DNA from: an uncultured bacterium
Lineage (GTDB): Bacteria > Elusimicrobiota > Elusimicrobia > Elusimicrobiales > Elusimicrobiaceae
Length of the DNA: 64,000 nt
NCBI GenBank assembly: GCA_949294095.1
Contig: CASFFZ010000001.1
Location: 463,481 to 527,480 of the forward strand
Direction of reading: 5' to 3'
Shown: positions 11,792 through 22,772 of the stretch, in pieces
Numbering within the stretch: position 1 is the first letter of the stretch
Layout: the number at the start of each line of letters is the position of its first letter
Translations under genes and position numbers: made by a program
The notes under the pieces: generated by a model
What the model was told of the DNA's origin: nothing
The model's database searches: none
Seen by the model: only the letters and a program-made list of their open reading frames with translations

Positions 11792-13255
11792 ATGAGAACC
11801 AATCCGCACATTTTAGAAATCAATACGCGCTCCTGGCTCAAACGCCTGGAAGCGCGCTATGGGCATCCCCTTACTTTGGACCAAGTGCCGGATGAGTATT
11901 GGCAGCGGGCCAAAGATTTAGGGTTTGACGCGATTTGGTTTATGGGGGTATGGAAATTGAGCCCGGCCGCCGAGCAGATTGCACGCTCCAACCCGGACAT
12001 ACAGGCCCAAATCCGCGCCATTAAACCGGATTTTAAGCCGGAAGACATCACGGCCTCGCCGTATGCCGTGTACGAATACACCGTGGATGAAGTGTTGGGG
12101 GGCAACGCGGCGTTGGCCGCCCTGCGCGGCAAATTAAACGCGCTGGGGATTAATTTACTGTTGGATTTCGTGGGTAACCATACCGCCATCGACAGCCCGA
12201 CGGTTACGTCTGACCCGGATTTGTACATCAACACCGGCACACAGGCGCCGCATGCGCATCAGGATTGGTTTTTCAAAAATGCAAACGGCGTTTACATCGC
12301 CCACGGGAGAGACCCGTATTTCGCCCCGTGGACGGATACGGCGCAGCTCAACTATTTCAACCCCAAAACCCGCGAATTTATGCTTAAAAACCTGTTGCAC
12401 GTGGCAGATTTGTGCGACGGGGTGCGCTGCGATATGGCGATGCTGTCGCTCAACAAAGTCCAGCGCGATACGTGGTGGGAATTTATTGGCGGCAATCTGC
12501 CCAAAGAAGAATTTTGGCAGCAGGCGCTGACAGCCGTGCACGACAAACACCCCGAATTTATTTTTATTGCCGAAGTATATTGGGGATTGGAGTGGGATAT
12601 TCAGGAACTGGGTTTTGATTATACCTACGATAAAGTATTATATGACCGGCTGCGCTTTTCCAATGCCGAGAACATCAAAGGCCATTTAGGCGCCGAACAT
12701 TTGTTCCAAATGCGCTCCATCCGCTTTACGGCCAACCACGACGAAGAAGAAAGCTTAAAAGCCTTCGGGAAAGAAAAATCCCTCGCCGCCAGCACCATTA
12801 TTGCCACCCTTCCCGGCGCGCGGATGTTCCATTTATTCCAGCTGTTGGGCCGCCCGGAACGGATGCCCATTCAGTACATTAAAGACGATTTCCAAGCCAA
12901 TATGGAAGTGGCCCAATACTACGAAAAATTGCTTCATATTGCGTCTGACCCGGCGTTTCACGGCGGGCAATGGACATTGCGGGATGTAGCGGCCATAGCG
13001 ATGGGCGACGATTCCAACCGCAACATCCTGGCTTGGCAGTGGAAACAGCGCAATACCGGCAAGCTGATTGTGATTAACTACAGCGGTGCACCGGCCAACG
13101 GGCGGCTTTCCATGAAAGGCGTGTACGGCCAAGACAGCCAGATTACGGAGGAGCTGACCGGCGAAAAAATTACCGTTACGCCGCAATCGCTTTCGCAAGG
13201 GTATGAGCTGCATTTAAAGCCCTATGAAAGCAAAATTTTTACGTACGCCGTATAA
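11792..13255 (+). CDS. Alpha-amylase family glycosyl hydrolase (GH13)
   Basis: 487 residues with the four GH13 regions in order: LLLDFVGNHT (region I), GVRCDMAML with the nucleophile Asp (II), FIAEVYW with the acid/base Glu (III) and FTANHDEE (IV). The C-terminal part from about 400 looks like the all-beta amylase C domain. There is no signal peptide, so it should act in the cytoplasm, perhaps on stored or imported alpha-glucans. Substrate and product cannot be told; maltogenic, trehalose-forming and debranching enzymes share these motifs. It is a single-gene unit with its own promoter, a palindrome and a terminator. Confidence 0.88.
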   Translation: MRTNPHILEINTRSWLKRLEARYGHPLTLDQVPDEYWQRAKDLGFDAIWFMGVWKLSPAAEQIARSNPDIQAQIRAIKPDFKPEDITASPYAVYEYTVDEVLGGNAALAALRGKLNALGINLLLDFVGNHTAIDSPTVTSDPDLYINTGTQAPHAHQDWFFKNANGVYIAHGRDPYFAPWTDTAQLNYFNPKTREFMLKNLLHVADLCDGVRCDMAMLSLNKVQRDTWWEFIGGNLPKEEFWQQALTAVHDKHPEFIFIAEVYWGLEWDIQELGFDYTYDKVLYDRLRFSNAENIKGHLGAEHLFQMRSIRFTANHDEEESLKAFGKEKSLAASTIIATLPGARMFHLFQLLGRPERMPIQYIKDDFQANMEVAQYYEKLLHIASDPAFHGGQWTLRDVAAIAMGDDSNRNILAWQWKQRNTGKLIVINYSGAPANGRLSMKGVYGQDSQITEELTGEKITVTPQSLSQGYELHLKPYESKIFTYAV

Positions 13256-13258
13256 CAC

Positions 13259-13288
13259 AAAAAACCCCGCTTCCCGGCGGGGTTTTTT
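13259..13288 (+). terminator. Terminator after the amylase gene
   Basis: Stem AAAACCCCGC / GCGGGGTTTT with a 6-base loop followed by T-run. Confidence 0.9.
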
Positions 13289-13410
13289 ATGCCCGCGCGC
13301 GTGCTTATTTTTCTTCGTAGGAAAACGCCCCGCAACGGCTTTAGATTTACTACAATAAAAGAAAGCGGTATTTTGGTTTCGCCAAGATAGCTTTTTTGGT
13401 GAAAGTTTTT

Positions 13411-13440
13411 TATAATATAAATATACTTACCGCTCGGTAA
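13411..13440 (+). promoter_or_regulatory. ATP synthase operon -10 and overlapping TTACCG-CT-CGGTAA palindrome
   Basis: TATAAT at 13411-13416 with no good -35, then a 14-bp near-perfect palindrome at 13427-13440 that would cover the first transcribed bases. The ten bases AAATATACTT before and within this site are shared with the tetR promoter at about 56826. The ribosome site GGGGGAAA and atpZ follow. Confidence 0.6.
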
Positions 13441-13457
13441 ACAAACCGGGGGAAACC

Positions 13458-13715
13458 ATGGCGCTGGGGCCATTTACCAAGCAAGACCATTTGGAAATTA
13501 CGACGTTAGGGATGGAGTTTGCCGTGTCCGAAATATTAGGTGCGGGCGCGGGGTATTGGCTGGATCAGCGGTGGGGAACTTCTCCGTGGATGTTGCTGGC
13601 GGGGGCGGGGGCCGGGTTTGCGCTGGGGCTGTATCAAGTTATCCGCGGCGCGGGCCAAATGTCCCGCAAGAAAACAAATTTGAGAAAGGTAGAAAAAGAA
13701 GATGGACGTCGCTGA
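13458..13715 (+). CDS. atpZ: AtpZ/AtpI-type small membrane protein of the ATP synthase operon
   Basis: 85 residues with two predicted membrane helices (about 28-45 and 44-64 region) joined by GYWLDQRWGTSPWML, the motif of the AtpZ family found first in many atp operons. Family members help c-ring assembly or Mg2+ supply to the ATP synthase. The gene overlaps atpB by 14 bp, so expression is tightly coupled. The call rests on this motif and on position. Confidence 0.8.
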   Translation: MALGPFTKQDHLEITTLGMEFAVSEILGAGAGYWLDQRWGTSPWMLLAGAGAGFALGLYQVIRGAGQMSRKKTNLRKVEKEDGRR

Positions 13716-14463
13716 AATTATTGCACACCATATTTTGGATCACGATTGGGGGGTTACGCTGGACGGTCTGCGCCTGCCGATTACCACACATTCCGTTACC
13801 TTGATGGCGATAAGCGTGGTATTGTTGTTGGGGCTTTCGTGGATTGCCCGCTTGGGGCCCAGCCGCGCAGGGCGCCTGCTGACGACCTTGATGGAAGAAT
13901 ACGTTTCGTTTATACGGGACGGCATTGTCCTGCCTAATATGGGCAAAGAAGGAAAGAGCTTCCTGCCGTATTTTTGCACCTTGTTTTTGTTTGTGCTGTG
14001 CAGTGCGTTGGCGGGGCTGATTCCCAATATGAAAACTGCCACTGCCAACATTTCCGTTACCGCCGCGCTGGCGTTGTGCTCGGGCGGGCTGATCTTATAT
14101 TGCGGGCTTAAATTTCACGGCCCGATCGGGTTTTTAAAAGGGTTTATTCCGTCCGGCACGCCGGGCTGGCTGGTGCCGCTTATTTTCCCGCTGGAAGTAG
14201 TCAGTATGATCATCAAAGTATGCGTACTGGCGATTCGTCTTTTTGCCAATATGCTTTCGGGGCATATGGTGCTGATTTGCTTGCTGCTTATTATTTTTGT
14301 AGTCGGACAGATGCACATTGCCGCAGGGGCGGGCGCGCTGCTGCCGGCCATGGGGTTGGAACTTTTTATGACGTGTCTGGAACTGCTGGTGGCGTTTTTG
14401 CAGGCGTATGTATTTACGCTGTTAACCAGCATTTTTGCCGGATCGGTCATTCATACGCATTGA
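13702..14463 (+). CDS. atpB: ATP synthase F0 subunit a
   Basis: 253 residues, multi-spanning membrane protein. The essential arginine of the proton path is in VLAIRLFANMLSGH, and the last helix carries ELLVAFLQAYVFTLLTS, both typical of subunit a. It forms the ion channel beside the c-ring. It overlaps atpZ and is followed after 47 bp by atpE. Confidence 0.96.
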   Translation: MDVAEIIAHHILDHDWGVTLDGLRLPITTHSVTLMAISVVLLLGLSWIARLGPSRAGRLLTTLMEEYVSFIRDGIVLPNMGKEGKSFLPYFCTLFLFVLCSALAGLIPNMKTATANISVTAALALCSGGLILYCGLKFHGPIGFLKGFIPSGTPGWLVPLIFPLEVVSMIIKVCVLAIRLFANMLSGHMVLICLLLIIFVVGQMHIAAGAGALLPAMGLELFMTCLELLVAFLQAYVFTLLTSIFAGSVIHTH

Positions 14464-14510
14464 TTTAAAAAATCTAGCAACAGGGCTTTGGCCCAAAAGG
14501 AGAAAAACAT

Positions 14511-14741
14511 ATGGAACTCGTAGCACTGAAATATATTGCCGCTGGCCTGGGCGCCGGTTTAGTTGTGATCGGAGCGGGGTTGGGATTAGGTAAAATCGGT
14601 AACGCTGCGTTGGAAGGGATTGCCCGCCAGCCGGAAGCCGGTGCCGATTTGCGCTCTACGATGATTGTAATCGCCGCGTTGTTGGAAGGCGCCGCCATGT
14701 TGGGGCTGGTAATCTGCCTGTTGACGCTGGTGCTCAAATAA
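14511..14741 (+). CDS. atpE: ATP synthase F0 subunit c
   Basis: 76 residues: two membrane helices joined by the polar loop EGIARQPEA. The ion-binding carboxylate is the Glu in AALLEGAAMLGLV. The residues after it are Gly-Ala rather than the Ser-Thr of Na+-binding rings, and the Gln of the first helix in Na+ types is replaced by Leu, so a proton-driven ring is more likely. A strong AAAGGAG precedes the ATG, as expected for a subunit needed in many copies. Confidence 0.96.
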   Translation: MELVALKYIAAGLGAGLVVIGAGLGLGKIGNAALEGIARQPEAGADLRSTMIVIAALLEGAAMLGLVICLLTLVLK

Positions 14742-14761
14742 TCCGTTAGGACGAAAAACGT

Positions 14762-15256
14762 ATGGAAGATTTGTTAAAGCCGGACTACGGCGTGCTGGTA
14801 CTGACCGTCTGCAACTTTTTACTGTTGGTGTATTTGCTCAAGAAATTTGCGTGGAACCTCATTATTGGCGGGTTGGAGAAACGCGAACAGCAAATTGCCG
14901 ACGATAAAAAGCAGGCGCAGGACGCCCGCGCCGCCGCGGAAACGCTCAAGCAGGAGTTGGATGCGAAATTGGCCCAGATTTCCGAAGAAGCCTCCAAACG
15001 GATGGCGGAAGCGGTAAAAATCGGAGAAAAGCAGAAAGAGCAAATTCTTTCCGCCGCCAAAGAACAGTCCGACCGGCTGTTGGCGCAGGCCAAAGCGCAA
15101 ATTGAAGCGGAAAAGAACAAAGCGCTCGCGGACGTGCGGGGCGAAATTGCCCGTACGGCGGTGCTGGCTGCCTCTAAAGTGGTACAGCAGCAGATGAGCG
15201 AAGCGTCCGCCAAGAGCGTGGTAGACCGCGTGTTGGAAGAAATAAAAGCGAAGTAA
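14762..15256 (+). CDS. atpF: ATP synthase F0 subunit b
   Basis: 164 residues: one N-terminal membrane helix (about 12-30) and then a long charged, Ala/Glu/Lys-rich coiled coil that forms the peripheral stalk. The order c-b-delta is standard. Confidence 0.94.
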   Translation: MEDLLKPDYGVLVLTVCNFLLLVYLLKKFAWNLIIGGLEKREQQIADDKKQAQDARAAAETLKQELDAKLAQISEEASKRMAEAVKIGEKQKEQILSAAKEQSDRLLAQAKAQIEAEKNKALADVRGEIARTAVLAASKVVQQQMSEASAKSVVDRVLEEIKAK

Positions 15257-15258
15257 CT

Positions 15259-15786
15259 ATGAACAGTTCAGACAGACTAGCGGTGCAGCGTTATGCCGCC
15301 GCCTATAACGATTTAAGCGCTACGAACGAACAAGCCCAGCGCCGCGCACAGGATTTGCGCGCCGCGCAAGAGGCGCTTTCGTCCGTACGGGAGGTAATGA
15401 CCAGCCCCCGCGTAACCGCCCGGCAAAAAAAGCAGGCGGTGCGTGCCGCGCTTTCCCAAGCGCCGGAGACGGCGTCGTTTGTGGAACTGTTAATTGACGC
15501 AAAACGTTACCCGCTTTTAGAGGCCGTTACCCGCCGCGTGGGGGAATTGTTAGACGAGCGGATGGGTATTTTGCGTGCGGAAGTGGTGTCGGCCCGCGCG
15601 CTGAGCCCCGAGCAGAAAAAACAAACGCAAGAGGCCCTATCGGCGCGTTACGGCGCGAAGGTGGAGGCGTCTTTTTCGGTTGACCCGACGCTGTTGGGCG
15701 GTCTGAAAATGACTTGCCGGGGGGAACTGATAGACGGCAGCTTGCAGGGGCGGCTTATGAAACTGCAAGAAGAGTTGACACATTAA
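15259..15786 (+). CDS. atpH: ATP synthase F1 subunit delta
   Basis: 175 residues, OSCP/delta family: helical N-terminal domain, then FVELLIDAKRYPLLEAVTRR and the C-terminal FSVDPTLLGGLKMTCRGELIDGSLQGRLMKL, which is the family signature. It joins the F1 head to the b stalk. It follows atpF by 2 bp. Confidence 0.94.
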   Translation: MNSSDRLAVQRYAAAYNDLSATNEQAQRRAQDLRAAQEALSSVREVMTSPRVTARQKKQAVRAALSQAPETASFVELLIDAKRYPLLEAVTRRVGELLDERMGILRAEVVSARALSPEQKKQTQEALSARYGAKVEASFSVDPTLLGGLKMTCRGELIDGSLQGRLMKLQEELTH

Positions 15787-17334
<1,548 letters not shown>

Positions 17335-18273
17335 ATGGACGCGAAAACGAAAAAGAAATACTTGGTTACCGGCGGCGCCGGATTTATCGGCAGCAATATC
17401 GCCAAAACCTTGGAAGCCCAAGGCCATGAAGTAACGGTCATGGACGATTTTTCCAAGAACGGACATTTCAAAAACCTGATCGGGTTCAAAGGCGACGTCA
17501 TCACCGCGGATTTGTTTGAATACATGCCCACGGATATGTATTTTGACGCCATCTTTCACGAAGCCGCCATTACCGATACGACGGTAATGGATCAGAAAGC
17601 CATGATGGAACAAAACGTGGAAGCCTTTAAAAACCTGCTGAACTTTGCCGCGGAAAACGAAATAAAAAAAGTGATTTACGCTTCTTCCGCCGCCACGTAC
17701 GGCAACGGCCCCGTGCCCAATGTGGAAACGCAGCCCACGCACCCGGAAAACGTATACGGTTTTTCCAAAGTGATTATGGATAACGTGGCCCGCCAATTTG
17801 CCGAAGACAATAACGACATGACCATCATCGGCCTGCGCTATTTCAACGTCTACGGCCCCGGGGAATACTATAAAGGCAAAATGGCCAGCATGGTATACCA
17901 GCTTTACAACCAGATGAAAGCCGGCAAACGCCCGCGCGTATTCAAATACGGCGAACAACAGCGCGATTTTGTGTACGTAAAAGATATTGTCAAAATCAAC
18001 CTCTGCGCGCTCAACAACGGCAAAGAAACCGGCGTCTACAACGCCGCCACCGGCATTCCGCGCGACTATAACGCCATCATTGCCTGCCTGAACAAAGAGC
18101 TCGGCACCAACCTGGAACCGGAATACATCGACAACCCGTATCCGTTCTTCCAGCTTAAAACGCAGGCGGATATGACGCTGGCCAAGGAAAAACTCGGCTA
18201 CGAGCCGGACTACTCGCTGGAAGCGGGTATCGCCGACTATGTGTCTATCCTGGAAGGACGCAACAGCAAATAA
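17335..18273 (+). CDS. NAD-dependent sugar epimerase, ADP-heptose 6-epimerase-like, inside the atp operon
   Basis: 312 residues, extended SDR family. NAD-binding GGAGFIGSN at about 13-21, the catalytic Ser/Thr region YASSAATYG and the YxxxK pair in NVYGFSK. The segment RYFNVYGPGEYYKGKMASMVYQ, followed by RDFVYVKDI and TQADMTLAKEKLGY, matches the HldD (RfaD) pattern, so the likely reaction is epimerisation of ADP-glycero-manno-heptose for the lipopolysaccharide core. Other nucleotide-sugar epimerases remain possible. It begins right after the atpA stop with a CAGGAG site and ends 9 bp before atpG, so it is co-transcribed with the ATP synthase, which is unusual. Confidence 0.8.
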   Translation: MDAKTKKKYLVTGGAGFIGSNIAKTLEAQGHEVTVMDDFSKNGHFKNLIGFKGDVITADLFEYMPTDMYFDAIFHEAAITDTTVMDQKAMMEQNVEAFKNLLNFAAENEIKKVIYASSAATYGNGPVPNVETQPTHPENVYGFSKVIMDNVARQFAEDNNDMTIIGLRYFNVYGPGEYYKGKMASMVYQLYNQMKAGKRPRVFKYGEQQRDFVYVKDIVKINLCALNNGKETGVYNAATGIPRDYNAIIACLNKELGTNLEPEYIDNPYPFFQLKTQADMTLAKEKLGYEPDYSLEAGIADYVSILEGRNSK

Positions 18274-18282
18274 GGAATTGTC

Positions 18283-19185
18283 ATGGAATCACTTAGGGAC
18301 ATACGGCAAAATATAAAAGCCATCAAATCCACGCAGCAGATTATGCAGACGATGAAGATGATCTCCAGCGCCCGCATCCGCCGCGCCCAGGAAGCGATGG
18401 AAGCCGCCCGCCCGTTCGCCAAGAAAATGTTGGAAATGGTGGACGATTTGAAACAAGACATTTTAGCGATGCCGCAGCCCGACGAAGGAGAAAGCTGGGA
18501 AGGGCGATTTTTCGTAAACAAAACGGGAGATCCCCGCAAAATCGGGCTGCTGGTTATCACCGGGGATAAGGGGCTGGCCGGCTCTTTTAACGCGGTGATT
18601 TTGCGCAGCGTCTTGCAGTTTTTAAAAGAACACAAAGACAAAGAAATTTTTGTTTTTGCGGTGGGCAAAAAAGGACGTGATTTCCTCGCCCGGTTAAAAA
18701 TGCCCCGGCTGCATTTGGCCTATGAAAGCGTGGGGATTTTTCCCAAGGTGTCGTACGCGCACGCCGAGCTGTTGGGAGAAGCGGTTTTAAAGACGTTTTT
18801 TGAACAGAAATTAGGCAGCGTTACGCTGATTTATAACGACTTTAAATCCTTGGCCAGCCAGAACTTGGTGGAACAGAAAATCCTGCCGTTTGACTTTGAA
18901 GCGATTGCCCAAGATCGGGAAGAAAGCGACTTTCTGTTTGAGCCGGGCATGCTGGAAATTTTCAAACAGTTGGTGCCGCGGCTCTTTAAAGCCAACATGT
19001 ACCGCTTTTTGCTGGAATCCCAAGCGGCCAACTTGGCGGCCACAATGAACGCCATGGACGCCGCCAGCAAAAACGCAGGCGAACTGGTTACCGCGCTGGG
19101 CGTGAAGCTCAACAAAGTGCGCCAGGCGGGCATTACCAACGAAATTTTGGATATTGTCAACGGAGCGGAAGCTCTTAACAGTTAA
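18283..19185 (+). CDS. atpG: ATP synthase F1 subunit gamma
   Basis: 300 residues. The N-terminal helix SLRDIRQNIKAIKSTQQI with KMISSARIRRAQEA and the C-terminal ATMNAMDAASKNAGEL are the family hallmarks of the rotating central shaft. It stands between the epimerase gene and atpD. Confidence 0.96.
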   Translation: MESLRDIRQNIKAIKSTQQIMQTMKMISSARIRRAQEAMEAARPFAKKMLEMVDDLKQDILAMPQPDEGESWEGRFFVNKTGDPRKIGLLVITGDKGLAGSFNAVILRSVLQFLKEHKDKEIFVFAVGKKGRDFLARLKMPRLHLAYESVGIFPKVSYAHAELLGEAVLKTFFEQKLGSVTLIYNDFKSLASQNLVEQKILPFDFEAIAQDREESDFLFEPGMLEIFKQLVPRLFKANMYRFLLESQAANLAATMNAMDAASKNAGELVTALGVKLNKVRQAGITNEILDIVNGAEALNS

Positions 19186-19190
19186 TTTAA

Positions 19191-20624
<1,434 letters not shown>

Positions 20625-20627
20625 GCT

Positions 20628-21038
20628 ATGTCCAAAAAACTGACCCTGAACCTGATTACGCCGGAAAAACAACTCATCTCCAACCGGGAAGCCGATATGG
20701 TGGTCTTGCCCGCTTTGCTGGGGGAGATGGGCATTTTGCCCGGGCACATCAAAACCATTGTGCAGCTGGGTATGGGTTCGCTGCGTTATAAAAACGACGG
20801 CAAGGAAGAAGAATTCGCCGTACTGGGCGGCTTTGCCGAGGTGTTGCATAACGTGGTTAACGTGTTTGCGGAAGGGGCGGATTTGGCCGACGAAATTGAT
20901 GAAGAAGTGGAAAAACAGAAAATCAAAGCCGTCAAAGAATCGCTCTCCCGCAAAGATGCCGATATTGATTTTGAACTGGCTGAAATTGAAATCAAGCAGG
21001 CCATTGCACGCATGAAAGTAAAAAAGAGACATATGTAA
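20628..21038 (+). CDS. atpC: ATP synthase F1 subunit epsilon
   Basis: 136 residues: N-terminal beta-sandwich (LNLITPEKQLISNREADMV ... GEMGILPGH) and a C-terminal two-helix tail rich in Lys/Glu. It couples rotation and can inhibit ATP hydrolysis. Last gene of the operon; a perfect terminator follows. Confidence 0.94.
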   Translation: MSKKLTLNLITPEKQLISNREADMVVLPALLGEMGILPGHIKTIVQLGMGSLRYKNDGKEEEFAVLGGFAEVLHNVVNVFAEGADLADEIDEEVEKQKIKAVKESLSRKDADIDFELAEIEIKQAIARMKVKKRHM

Positions 21039-21054
21039 CTTTTGTTTCCGGACG

Positions 21055-21082
21055 AAGCCCCGCAGGCCTGCGGGGCTTTTTT
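21055..21082 (+). terminator. Terminator of the ATP synthase operon
   Basis: Perfect 24-base palindrome AAGCCCCGCAGG-CCTGCGGGGCTT followed by T-run. Confidence 0.93.
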
Positions 21083-21168
21083 GTGGGCGGAGCATCCCCC
21101 AGAGGGGATATTGATTTGTTTTTTTGTTTTTTATACATTAAAATATATCTTAAAGGATAGGGGAGCCT

Positions 21169-21747
21169 ATGCGGAAAGTAATTTTATGGGCAGTATTTGT
21201 ATGCTTGGGTACAGGCGCTTTTGCCGAAGAAATGCAGTTTATAACCACGCTGTCTTCTCCGGTGGGGACGTTTGCCCAGCTGGAAACAGCCGACCCGACG
21301 GAGAGAACCTATGCTCCTGTGGTCAATTTTTGCACGAGCCGTTCATCGGTGGGACGCATGAATCTGATGGGGGCTAATGCGTATGTGAGGCGTCTGCATT
21401 TAGCGGGCAGCACGGTGCTGGGCGGATCCCTGCCGGAGTTTCGCATTGCGGCCTCCATGCAGGTCAATAACGGCGGGAAGGTGGGCGGCGGCCGTTTGAT
21501 GGGAAATCAAGTGAAATTTACAAATGCCTACAGTGCAAAAAGCAAGGTCAACGGCTCTTTGTATATGAACTCGGCCACGGTGGTGGGGGCGAAAACCGCA
21601 CAGTTAACCATTTCCTCCGAAGTAGAAACCAGCGGCACGGGTACGGGCAAAACCATGGAATGGAGCAATACCTACAGCCGGGATTATTCTTCTTCCGGCG
21701 CCGCGACCGGCAAATCCTACAGTTCCTATTTGCTAAAAGGCAATTAA
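21169..21747 (+). CDS. Secreted protein of unknown function
   Basis: 192 residues that I do not recognise. The first 20 residues (MRKVILWAVFVCLGTGAFAE) are a clear signal peptide with an AFA-E cleavage site. The mature part is rich in Ser, Gly, Thr and Asn, with short beta-like stretches (VGGGRLMGNQVKFTNAYSAKSKVNGSLYMNS) that look like beta-strand repeats of a surface or periplasmic protein. It has one cysteine at about position 55. It has its own ribosome site (AAAGGATAGGG) and stands as a single-gene unit between two strong hairpins. Confidence 0.75.
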   Translation: MRKVILWAVFVCLGTGAFAEEMQFITTLSSPVGTFAQLETADPTERTYAPVVNFCTSRSSVGRMNLMGANAYVRRLHLAGSTVLGGSLPEFRIAASMQVNNGGKVGGGRLMGNQVKFTNAYSAKSKVNGSLYMNSATVVGAKTAQLTISSEVETSGTGTGKTMEWSNTYSRDYSSSGAATGKSYSSYLLKGN

Positions 21748-21763
21748 ACGCTTTATGGGTTGT

Positions 21764-21802
21764 AAACAGCCGCCCGTTGTGGAATGCAACGGGCGGCTGT
21801 TT
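21764..21802 (+). terminator. Long hairpin after the secreted orphan gene
   Basis: A perfect 16-bp stem (arms start AAACAGCCGCCCG, loop 7 bases) 17 bases after the stop codon. No separate T-run follows beyond the GTTT of the stem, so termination is likely but not certain. Confidence 0.7.
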
Positions 21803-21880
21803 GGCGTCCAGCGGAACTATCTTTTGCGGCGGAAAACCGCTATAATATTACGCGGTTATTTTTGAATACAAGGAGTGTCT

Positions 21881-22690
21881 ATGCGAAACATTACCCCTTT
21901 TCAATGGGACGGGAAAAAAATTTTAATCCCCATTTTGGTGCTGTTGGTCGTGCTGGCGGCGTACGGTTCCTTTTTTACGGTCTCTGCCGGAAGTGCCGCG
22001 GTCAAACTGCGGTTTGGCAAAATTATAGGCGCGTATGGGGAGGGGCTGCATCTGAAGGCGCCCTTGATTGACAAAGTAGAAAAATTCTCCGTTCGCATTA
22101 AAAAAGATTCGTTTGAAACGGAAGCTTTTTCCAAGGATTTGCAGACGGTCGGGCTAACGTTGGCCATTAACCACCGCATTTTGCCCGGTACGATCGAATC
22201 CATTTACCGCAACTTAGGGCCGGAGTATACCACCACGGTGTTAAAACCCATGGTGGAAGAATGGACGAAAGCCGTCATCGCCAAGTATTCGGCGGACAGT
22301 TTGATTTCCAACCGGGTGGAAGTGGCCCGGGAATTGGATCAGATTTTAAAAGAAAAAATGAAAGAAAAAGAAGTCATCGTTTCCGACATCGCCATTACCA
22401 ATTTTGAATTTTCGCCGCAGTTTTTAAAAGCCGTGGAAGAAAAACAAATTGCCGAGCAGGAAGCCAAACGCGCGACCAATTTGGTGGAAAAAGTAAAAAA
22501 AGAGGCGGAGCAAAAAATCCTGCAGGCGGAGGCGGAAGCCAAATCCCTGCGGTTGCAGCGGGAAGTGGTGTCGGACAATCTGATTAAACTGCGCCAAGTG
22601 GAAGCGCAATTAAAAGCCATTGAAAAATGGGACGGCCACATGCCCACCTATATGGCGGGGGATCAGATGCCGTTTGTCATGACAAAATAA
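21881..22690 (+). CDS. SPFH/band-7 (prohibitin-like, HflC-type) membrane protein
   Basis: 269 residues: a short cytoplasmic start, one membrane helix (about 14-34), then an SPFH domain (FTVSAGSAAVKLRFGKIIGAYGEGLHLKAP, the band-7 entry motif) and a coiled coil rich in Ala/Glu/Lys from about 180 to 235. Such proteins form ring-shaped membrane scaffolds and often control membrane proteases such as FtsH. ATG 21881 is chosen because AAGGAG lies just before it; a GTG six bases upstream is inside that site. A TATAAT sits at 21841-21846. Confidence 0.87.
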   Translation: MRNITPFQWDGKKILIPILVLLVVLAAYGSFFTVSAGSAAVKLRFGKIIGAYGEGLHLKAPLIDKVEKFSVRIKKDSFETEAFSKDLQTVGLTLAINHRILPGTIESIYRNLGPEYTTTVLKPMVEEWTKAVIAKYSADSLISNRVEVARELDQILKEKMKEKEVIVSDIAITNFEFSPQFLKAVEEKQIAEQEAKRATNLVEKVKKEAEQKILQAEAEAKSLRLQREVVSDNLIKLRQVEAQLKAIEKWDGHMPTYMAGDQMPFVMTK

Positions 22691-22772
22691 AAAATGTAAA
22701 ACCCGTTTGGTAAAGGTATAATAAAAGGGAGGTTTCGGCCTTCCTTTTATTTTGCCTAAGAGAGGGGGAAAG

